A stretch of 64,000 nucleotides of DNA from positions 496,001 through 560,000 of the forward strand of contig NZ_VLLG01000005.1 of NCBI RefSeq assembly GCF_007830125.1, given 5' to 3'. The translations under genes were made by a program, and so were the position numbers. Every line of letters starts with the position of its first letter. Position 1 is the stretch's first letter. Below the pieces are notes generated by a model. The model was not told the DNA's origin and did no database searches. It saw only the letters and a program-made list of their open reading frames with translations. The stretch comes from Chitinophaga japonensis (GTDB taxonomy: Bacteria > Bacteroidota > Bacteroidia > Chitinophagales > Chitinophagaceae). Of the stretch, positions 26,213 to 32,870 are shown piece after piece.

Positions 26213-26279
26213 AACCCAAATGACTCAAAAGAAATATTAGAACTGATAACTATCCCTTGTCTAGTTTGCACTACATTTG
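26213..26279 (+). promoter_or_regulatory. Direct-repeat promoter D (small protein 3)
   Basis: CCCAAATGACTC and AACTGATAAC with cores 23 nt apart. Exactly 21 nt later comes TACATTTG (26272-26279), a perfect Bacteroidota -7 box. This copy best supports the reading of all four sites as promoters. The leader to the gene at 26542 would be ~255 nt. Confidence 0.65.
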
Positions 26280-26452
26280 AATAAACAACGAAACCCCACA
26301 TAAGCGCTGAATAAATATAATTATCATAGCCCTATGCACCCCTTTAATCAACATGTTCTTATACAAAGAATTTCTTATTTAGCTTTAGGAAATTGACAAC
26401 CACAACTATCACCACTATAGTAATAATGCTGGGAGAAAGTCAAATATTAAAA

Positions 26453-26541
26453 ATGGGGAAGCTGAAAACCATCAGAAAGAGTAGGCAATATAAGCATACA
26501 TTAAAGTTTAGCTTTTTGATGCTAAAAAGCAGCATTACAGC
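26453..26541 (+). promoter_or_regulatory. Conserved leader element with start-proximal hairpin, copy 3
   Basis: ATGGGGAAGCTGAAAACCAT, then AGAGTAGGCAATATAAG, TTAAAGTTTAGC and a hairpin at 26511-26530 (GCTTTTT/AAAAAGC with a changed loop). The distance from ATGGGG to hairpin is 58 nt, against 57 and 56 in copies 1 and 2. The hairpin ends 11 nt before the ATG. Confidence 0.6.
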
Positions 26542-26796
26542 ATGAAAACCGCCAAAATTATGCTGACAGAAATAGGAATATTTACTATTATGGCTGGTAT
26601 TCTTGCTTTTAAAGTTCATAGGGATCATGTCAGAGGTGTTGTCGCATATTGTCGGTCAACAGCACTCGGAACTGGTGTCTGTACAACTACCCATTTAAAT
26701 CATTCATGTGTACCTACACCTAACGGCACTTGTTATTGTACTACCATACTAGGAGATCCTTGTACTATAGCAGCTACACTTATTCTCAGACAATAA
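26542..26796 (+). CDS. Small secreted cysteine-rich protein 3
   Basis: 84 aa, more diverged than the other two. Hydrophobic N-terminus ending GILAFK. Cys47 (GTGVCTTT) and Cys74 (GDPCTIAA) keep the 27-residue spacing of proteins 1 and 2. Four extra cysteines (37, 56, 64, 66) include CYC, so up to three disulfides or metal binding are possible. NGTCYCTT aligns with NGTVYATT of protein 2. It lies between the two arms of SusCD locus 2 and has its own promoter, leader and terminator. Function unknown. Confidence 0.8.
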   Translation: MKTAKIMLTEIGIFTIMAGILAFKVHRDHVRGVVAYCRSTALGTGVCTTTHLNHSCVPTPNGTCYCTTILGDPCTIAATLILRQ

Positions 26797-26893
26797 ATAA
26801 TACGCTGGTTTCAATAAAGTATTTTATAATAGCAGCAAATAAATCGCTTTAAAAGAAGTGCCGGCCGGTATTTTCTTAAAATGATCTCACACG

Positions 26894-26930
26894 AAAAGAA
26901 CAGACTGCAAAAATCAGCCTGTTCTTTTTT
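26894..26930 (+). terminator. Intrinsic terminator after small protein 3
   Basis: AAAGAACAG, A-C mismatch, CTG/CAG, then CTGTTCTTT followed by a T-run, around loop CAAAAAT. Same GAACAG core as the terminators of the other two small-protein genes. The remaining sequence up to 27323 shows no further gene. Confidence 0.75.
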
Positions 26931-27323
26931 GCCATATAGCGGTATGCACCCCGCCCCATATTAATATCTGATTAACGTTTTATTCTATTACACTTTCGTA
27001 AATTCGAAGTAGCAAAAAACAAATGACAACTGTTATAGAATCAATTTGGTGAATATACTTTCGGCTCAGCTCAAGTGATCCGGAGATGATTTATGCATTT
27101 ATGCAAGCTTCCTTTTCTCTCTCAATTACCATTGATAATGGATGTTGCAGCGATCATAAAAAAAATAAAAAAATATATTGCTGTTTTTATATCTTTCGCG
27201 CCAATATCCATTAGATACCCCGTTATAATACGCCAAAACAACACCGGATTGTCATAGCGAAAGAAATGTAATATGTCATGTGATTATTAGTAACCATCGT
27301 ATAAACATTCGGGGGACTTATAT

Positions 27324-27860
27324 ATGCAACCAACATCTGATGAATTATTGGTGTCGGAGCTAAAAGCCGGAAGTCAATGGGCTTTTTCCGAGATTTACAA
27401 CCGCTACTACACGCGGCTGCACCTGGAAGCCAATTACAAGCTGCGCGATAAAGAGGCAGCAGCAGATGCCGTGCATGATGTTTTTGCCACCATCTGGAGA
27501 AAAAAGGGAGAGCTTCCGGAACAGCTTTCCCTGAAAGGTTACCTGAGCTTTTGTATCAGGAATAAATGCATTGACATTATCAGGAGAGAGCTGCAGTTCC
27601 AGCATTATGCTAGTCAACATGAAGCAAAGGAACCCGTCGTACAGGCAGACCCTGCAGTTGCAAAAGAGCGCTCAATTGAGCTAAGAAATGCCATCGACAA
27701 CCTGCCTACCGCCCAGCGCGCTGTAGTGCAACTGGTTCATAGCGGATTTAGCCACAAAGAGATTATGGCCCTAACCGGGAAATCCATCCAGACCATCAAA
27801 AACCTGCTAGGCACTGCCAAAAAGACCTTACGCGAAAAGCTGGTTCCCCATCATATCTAG
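27324..27860 (+). CDS. ECF RNA polymerase sigma factor, FecI-like, locus 2
   Basis: 178 aa. Region 2 (about 22-90) with AADAVHDVFATIWRKKGELP and IRNKCIDIIRRE; region 4 (about 117-170) with PTAQRAVVQLVHSGFSHKEI and TGKSIQTIKNLLG. Paralogue of the sigma at 4493. It likely reads the CGTT-subtype promoters of locus 2. As in locus 1, its stop codon merges with the next predicted promoter (TAGTAC). Confidence 0.94.
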   Translation: MQPTSDELLVSELKAGSQWAFSEIYNRYYTRLHLEANYKLRDKEAAADAVHDVFATIWRKKGELPEQLSLKGYLSFCIRNKCIDIIRRELQFQHYASQHEAKEPVVQADPAVAKERSIELRNAIDNLPTAQRAVVQLVHSGFSHKEIMALTGKSIQTIKNLLGTAKKTLREKLVPHHI

Positions 27861-27887
27861 TACCTTTCCTCCTGCTTTACGTTTAAA
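27860..27887 (+). promoter_or_regulatory. Predicted ECF-sigma promoter between sigma and fecR, locus 2
   Basis: GTACCTTTCC at 27860, overlapping the sigma stop codon, with CGTTTAAA beginning exactly 20 nt later (27880). The fecR ATG is at 27895, so the leader would be only a few bases. It likely drives fecR and the GH2 gene. Confidence 0.6.
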
Positions 27888-27894
27888 GATAACG

Positions 27895-29025
27895 ATGGAT
27901 TTCAACCCAGCCGAAATACATGACCTGACGATGGATGAAATTGCAGGGGTCATCACCAGAGAAGAAAAGGAACACCTTTACCGGGTAATCGCTGAAAACC
28001 AGGAAGCCTTTGCAATCTGGCGGGAACTGCATCACGCCCTCGGCCCTCAACAGATACAGGAGGCAAAGGAAAGTATGCGCGCTGATGACTCACTGGAGAT
28101 CATCCGAGCAGTTAAACAGGATAAAAGAAAAACTTATGCCTTACGCCTTGTTGGTATAGCCGCAGCAGTGCTGCTGGTGGCCGTCGGCGCCCGCCAACTC
28201 TTTTTCCAGCCTGCTTTCAAACCTATTGAAAACAATATTGTTGCCAACGAACATAAGCAGATACAACTGAAACTATCCAATGGAAAGATCGTCAACCTGT
28301 CAAATGACGTACAGCAGGTACAGGTAGGCGACGTTACATTAACCAGCGCCAACAAAACCCTCCACTACACCGCCGGCGATCCCATAGCGGGACAAAGCAC
28401 GCTTAGCGTACCTATAGGCAAAGACTACAACGTAGTATTATCCGATGGCACGGAAATACAGCTCAACTCCGCCACTACTCTTACCTTTCCCATGCAATAT
28501 ACTGGTAGTACACGCGAAGTGCACATCAACGGGGAAGCTTACCTGAAAGTAGCGCCTAACGGGGATAAACCTTTTATTGTGCACCTGCCGCATAGCAGTG
28601 TGCGGGTATTGGGTACCTCCTTTAATGTCAATACCTATGATTCGGGAGTAGTGAAAGTAGCCCTGGTAGAAGGAGCCATAAGCATGAAGACCGGAGAAGG
28701 CAACACCCTGCTGAAACCGGGCTATCAACTGGTCTCCACATCAGGTAAAGTGGCTGTAGTGAGCCGGTTTGATGCAGAACAGGTATTGGGCTGGCGCAAG
28801 GGTATCTACGAGTTTAACGATGCCACGCTGAAAGAGGTTTGCCGCATATTGCCGCGCTGGTATGGCGTTGATGTAGTGATGGATAATACAGCGGTAGGTA
28901 AAAGGAGCTTTATGGGAGCCATAGACCGCAACAAACCCCTAAAAGTATTCCTCGAAAACCTGAAAGCTTCCGATGACCAGGTTGACTATTATTTTGATAA
29001 TAGTGGTACCTTGCACTTCAGGTAA
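27895..29025 (+). CDS. FecR-family anti-sigma factor, locus 2
   Basis: 376 aa. N-terminal sigma-binding segment (LTMDEIAGVITREEKEHL), one membrane helix at about 82-103 after VKQDKRK, periplasmic FecR domain (LSDGTEIQLNSATTLTFP, GEAYLKVAP, VLGTSFNVNTYD), and a C-terminal DUF4974-type domain (AIDRNKPLKVFLENLKAS). It receives the signal from the STN domain of SusC-2. The GH2 gene follows after 40 nt. Confidence 0.93.
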   Translation: MDFNPAEIHDLTMDEIAGVITREEKEHLYRVIAENQEAFAIWRELHHALGPQQIQEAKESMRADDSLEIIRAVKQDKRKTYALRLVGIAAAVLLVAVGARQLFFQPAFKPIENNIVANEHKQIQLKLSNGKIVNLSNDVQQVQVGDVTLTSANKTLHYTAGDPIAGQSTLSVPIGKDYNVVLSDGTEIQLNSATTLTFPMQYTGSTREVHINGEAYLKVAPNGDKPFIVHLPHSSVRVLGTSFNVNTYDSGVVKVALVEGAISMKTGEGNTLLKPGYQLVSTSGKVAVVSRFDAEQVLGWRKGIYEFNDATLKEVCRILPRWYGVDVVMDNTAVGKRSFMGAIDRNKPLKVFLENLKASDDQVDYYFDNSGTLHFR

Positions 29026-29065
29026 ATACCCCACAATTCCATTAATACAACCAATCACTAAAACA

Positions 29066-31684
29066 ATGATACAGCTTACCAAAACCCTTTCCTCCCTTGC
29101 TTTAATCGGGTTGCTGCAGCTCAGCGCTCAGGCACAGGAAAACTGGCAGATGCAACCTGTGAATATACAGACCCGCTGGGCCAAAGAAGTAAATCCTGGC
29201 AATGCTTTAAAGGAATATCCACGCCCGCAGATGGTACGCAGTCAATGGCAGAACCTGAATGGCCTTTGGCAATATGCCATTACGCCCAGAGATGCGGCGG
29301 CACCCGCCAGCTATAACGGACAAATACTGGTGCCCTATCCTATTGAGTCCGCGCTGTCCGGCGTAAAAAAAACCGTACTCCCCCATCAAAACCTCTGGTA
29401 TAAAAGAAATATTGCCCGCCCTGCTTTAAAGAAAGGGGAACGGGCGCTACTGCACTTGGGTGCGGTGGACTGGCAGGCCAGTGTATTCCTGAACGGTAAA
29501 CCCGTTGGCGATCACACCGGCGGCTACCAGGAGTTTACCTGCGATATTACGGATGCCCTGCAGGCTGGAAATAATGAACTGACGGTAAAAGTGTACGATC
29601 CTACGGACCAGGGACCGAACCCGCACGGCAAGCAGGTACTAAGCCCCAAGGACATCTATTACACGCCCAGCACCGGCATCTGGCAAACGGTATGGATGGA
29701 AGTAGTGCCGGCTGCTGCTGTTGCAGATATCAGGCTTACGCCGGACATTGATAAAAGCGTACTGAACGTAACCGTAAAAGCACCGGAAGACTGTGAAATA
29801 GTGTTGACAGCTACCGCCGGCGGAAAAACCGTAAGCACCGCCAAAGGCATACCCGGCGCCAATATACAGCTACCGGTAAAAAACGCGAAACTGTGGTCCC
29901 CCGCCGATCCCTTTTTATATGACCTGCAGGTACAGCTCATTAAAAACAGTAAGATAATAGACGAAGTGAAAAGCTATTTCGGTATGCGGAAGGTAGCAAT
30001 AAAGAAAGACGCTAATGGCTTTGACCGCATATTTTTAAACAATCACTATACCTATAATCTCGGCACGCTGGACCAGGGTTTCTGGCCGGAGGGTCTGCAT
30101 ACCGCTCCTACAGACGAAGCCCTGGCTTTTGATATCAAAGCCATCAAGGCAATGGGCTTTAATACCATCCGCAAGCATATCAAGGTAGAGCCGGCACGCT
30201 GGTACTATCATTGCGATAAACTGGGCATGCTGGTATGGCAGGATTTTGTAAACCCGCCCCACCATATGCCGGAAGGCGCCAGAGAGGAGTTTGAAAAGGA
30301 AGTGGCGGCCACGATGGAGCAACTGCATAATCATCCCTGTATTACCACCTGGGTGCTGTTCAATGAAAAATGGGGCGCTTATGATCAGCAGCGCCTTACA
30401 GAATGGGTAAAGCAAAAAGATCCCTCCCGGCTGATCAACGGCCATTCAGGCGAAATGTTGTGGGTAAATGAGCAACTGCGCAGCCCCTCTCCCAATGCCT
30501 GGGTGAGTGCCGATATGACAGATGTCCACTCCTACCCTGATCCTATGAACGCGCCGGCCCATCCCGGTAAGGCGCGCATCCTGGGTGAGTTTGGCGGTAT
30601 CGGGGTATTTATACCGGACCACCAGTGGAACCCCATGAACGCCTGGGGATACATACAGGTGACACCGTCCAGTTTGAAAGGGAAATACACGATCATGAAC
30701 CAGCACCTGCAATTGTTGGAACGGGAAGGGCTTAGCGGCTCCATTTATACCCAGCCTTTTGATGTGGAAGGTGAGCAGAACGGCCTGATGACCTATGACC
30801 GCGAAGTGATCAAAGTGCCTTTTGAAGAGCTGCGCAAGATCCATAGCCGCCTGGTAGCTGATATGGGCGCCATCCCGGCTGTTACTGCCAAAGCTGCCGA
30901 TATTACGGACCCCGGCATCCAGTATAGCCGTTTATTGCAGCAATATATAGACGGTAAGAAAGATCCGGCCTTTTTGCGCAAGCTGGCCATGACCGCCCAA
31001 CAGGCAGGCGATAAACCAGGAGCAAGAAGGGCTGCTGCCGGGTATATAGCCGGCCTGAAAAAGCCCTACTCCGCTGATGACCTTAGCTATATTATGCAGG
31101 TAACCGGCAGCACCCAGGACCCCGGCTTTGCCATCTTGCAGGAACATACTGATGAAATAGACCTGGCACTGGGCCAGCGCCAGGCATCCGTTAAGATGAT
31201 GAACCTTATTTACCAGGATCATATCCACCCGGCCGTGTCCAGGCCTAATGCACAACCGGACTGGGAGCAACTGGCGGGCAACACCAGCAAATACGGAGCC
31301 CCGGGAGAAGAGATACTTCTGCGGGCAAAGACTATTTACTACCTGAACCGACAGGAATGGGACAGCTTTGCCAAAGCGGCCGCCGGATACGTCAGCAAAT
31401 ATGGCCAGTATATGAGAACCGATGAACTGAACCAGTTTGCCTGGACGGCCTTTGAACAGGTGAACGACACCTCCCTGCTGGAACCGGCGCTGGACTGGAG
31501 CCAACTTTCCTTAAAAGGCGGCGACCAGGCAGCCTACCTGGATACCTATGCCAACCTGCTGTACAAGCTGGGTAAAAAGGAAGAGGCCATCAAATACCAG
31601 GAAAAAGCGGTCAGTCTTACGGCTGATGCCTCCTTGAAGGAAAACCTGGAAAAAATGAAACGTGGGGAAAGGACCTGGAAATAA
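29066..31684 (+). CDS. Glycoside hydrolase family 2 enzyme with C-terminal TPR-like extension
   Basis: 872 aa from the ATG at 29066 (signal peptide ending LQLSAQAQ). The GH2 jelly-roll (LNGLWQYAITP, VPYPIESALSG, WYKRNI, LGAVDWQASVFLNG) precedes an immunoglobulin-like domain and a TIM barrel. The barrel has acid/base Glu in VLFNEKWGAYD and a probable nucleophile Glu in ILGEFGG. It looks like a beta-galactosidase/glucuronidase-type enzyme acting in the periplasm; the sugar is uncertain. Residues ~616-872 are not part of a normal GH2 and match the C-terminus of the locus-2 thioredoxin (DTYANLLYKLGKKEEAIKYQ ... MKRGERTW). Very likely in the sigma-2 regulon. Confidence 0.9.
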   Translation: MIQLTKTLSSLALIGLLQLSAQAQENWQMQPVNIQTRWAKEVNPGNALKEYPRPQMVRSQWQNLNGLWQYAITPRDAAAPASYNGQILVPYPIESALSGVKKTVLPHQNLWYKRNIARPALKKGERALLHLGAVDWQASVFLNGKPVGDHTGGYQEFTCDITDALQAGNNELTVKVYDPTDQGPNPHGKQVLSPKDIYYTPSTGIWQTVWMEVVPAAAVADIRLTPDIDKSVLNVTVKAPEDCEIVLTATAGGKTVSTAKGIPGANIQLPVKNAKLWSPADPFLYDLQVQLIKNSKIIDEVKSYFGMRKVAIKKDANGFDRIFLNNHYTYNLGTLDQGFWPEGLHTAPTDEALAFDIKAIKAMGFNTIRKHIKVEPARWYYHCDKLGMLVWQDFVNPPHHMPEGAREEFEKEVAATMEQLHNHPCITTWVLFNEKWGAYDQQRLTEWVKQKDPSRLINGHSGEMLWVNEQLRSPSPNAWVSADMTDVHSYPDPMNAPAHPGKARILGEFGGIGVFIPDHQWNPMNAWGYIQVTPSSLKGKYTIMNQHLQLLEREGLSGSIYTQPFDVEGEQNGLMTYDREVIKVPFEELRKIHSRLVADMGAIPAVTAKAADITDPGIQYSRLLQQYIDGKKDPAFLRKLAMTAQQAGDKPGARRAAAGYIAGLKKPYSADDLSYIMQVTGSTQDPGFAILQEHTDEIDLALGQRQASVKMMNLIYQDHIHPAVSRPNAQPDWEQLAGNTSKYGAPGEEILLRAKTIYYLNRQEWDSFAKAAAGYVSKYGQYMRTDELNQFAWTAFEQVNDTSLLEPALDWSQLSLKGGDQAAYLDTYANLLYKLGKKEEAIKYQEKAVSLTADASLKENLEKMKRGERTWK

Positions 31685-31697
31685 AAAATGTCCGGCT

Positions 31698-31726
31698 GGT
31701 ACCTTTTCCGGGGCCATACGTTTAAT
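31698..31726 (+). promoter_or_regulatory. Predicted ECF-sigma promoter downstream of GH2 (CGTT subtype)
   Basis: GGTACCTTTTCC with CGTTTAAT beginning exactly 20 nt after the G (31699 to 31719). An intrinsic terminator follows at 31834, so the product may be a ~130-nt RNA or, with read-through, the orphan fecR at 31911. Confidence 0.5.
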
Positions 31727-31833
31727 ATGTTAATCAAATGTATTTGGTACAAGATCAAATAAAACACTATATATAATGAAATGACAGTTGTGTTATCATT
31801 TTCATTTTTCACCAATAGATTCTAGCTTCCCGG

Positions 31834-31857
31834 GCCGCTTTCCAGCGGCTCTTTTTT
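31834..31857 (+). terminator. Intrinsic terminator
   Basis: GCCGCT/AGCGGC stem with loop TTCC, then TCTTTTTT. It ends transcription from the GH2 operon and from the ECF-type site at 31698. Confidence 0.8.
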
Positions 31858-31910
31858 AAATTGCCGAGCTATGCATCTATAAAACAGGTACCCCCATAAA
31901 TCCGTTACCC

Positions 31911-32864
31911 TTGAAAACTACAATTCCTCTATTTCGAAACTACCGGCAAGAACCAGAAGAGTTTGATCATGAAGACTTTGTCCTTTTACTGATAAAGCAA
32001 AGGGAACGGATGACCTCCAGGAGAGAAAACGCGTTTATTAAGCGTATGCTCAAAGAAAGCGCCGAGGCCAGGCGAATCCTGTCAGAAATTGAGGAAGCCT
32101 CCACTGACGCACAGTGGACAGCTCCTCCCAGAAAAAGATTCCCTCTGTTTATAGCGGCCGGCGCCGCTTTATTGATTATTGCCGGCGCCGGTTATTTTCT
32201 CTATTCATACTATGGCCGCGCACCGGTCCAGTGGAATACTATCAAAGTAGCAAGTGGTCAGCACCAATCCGTTGAACTAGCGGATAGCACCCTGGTGCAG
32301 TTGAATGCAGCTACCACCTTCCGGTATCCGTCGCATTTTGCAGGAAACTACCGGGAGGTTTACCTGGACGGAGAGGCTTTCTTTAACGTGGCGGCCAGCC
32401 CTAAAAGACCTTTCATTGTACATACTACCCGTGCAGACATAAAAGTGCTGGGGACCCGGTTTAATGTGCGTACATACGATAGCAGCTTTAGTGCTGCCCT
32501 GGTATCGGGAGCGGTAATGATCATCACACCAGGTGGCCAGGTAGTGAAGTTACAGCCCGGCTACATGGCCTCTCTGAATACCAGTAGCCAGCAACTGCTG
32601 ATTGCTTCATTTAGCAGCGATACGCTTTTAACCTGGAAGAATGGCATACATCGCTTTGAAAAGAAAACCCTGAAAGAGGTGTGCAGCATGGCGGAACGGG
32701 TTTACGGTATCAGGATACTGGTAGAGCGCAATGCGCCGGATACGCTACATTACTCGGGAGTAATAGATCGCCGGCAGCCCATAGAGACGCTAATGGAGGA
32801 CCTGGCCTGTTCAGCAGGGGAAGATTATTATTTCGACCGGGAAGGGAGGTTGCATATTAAATGA
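31911..32864 (+). CDS. Orphan FecR-family protein
   Basis: 317 aa from a TTG at 31911. No in-frame ATG lies closely upstream; the next internal ATG (about 32010) would shorten the cytoplasmic part. Cytoplasmic N-terminus, one membrane helix at about 74-100 (after RKRFPLF), FecR domain (LADSTLVQLNAATTFRYP, GEAFFNVAA, VLGTRFNVRTYD), and a DUF4974-type end (YSGVIDRRQPIETLMEDL). No sigma gene is adjacent, so its partner would be encoded elsewhere or be one of the two sigma factors in this window. It ends 6 nt from the convergent barrel-protein gene. Confidence 0.85.
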   Translation: MKTTIPLFRNYRQEPEEFDHEDFVLLLIKQRERMTSRRENAFIKRMLKESAEARRILSEIEEASTDAQWTAPPRKRFPLFIAAGAALLIIAGAGYFLYSYYGRAPVQWNTIKVASGQHQSVELADSTLVQLNAATTFRYPSHFAGNYREVYLDGEAFFNVAASPKRPFIVHTTRADIKVLGTRFNVRTYDSSFSAALVSGAVMIITPGGQVVKLQPGYMASLNTSSQQLLIASFSSDTLLTWKNGIHRFEKKTLKEVCSMAERVYGIRILVERNAPDTLHYSGVIDRRQPIETLMEDLACSAGEDYYFDREGRLHIK

Positions 32865-32870
32865 AGGAGA

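Noticed and set aside
26969..27006. GATTAAC and TAAATTCG resembling a fifth direct-repeat promoter
   Set aside because: Spacing is 22 nt, the repeat has an extra base, and no first repeat unit is found upstream.
31888..31910. ECF-like site GGTACCCCC ... CGTT before the orphan fecR
   Set aside because: CGTT begins 15 nt after GTAC instead of 20 and the T-run is missing.
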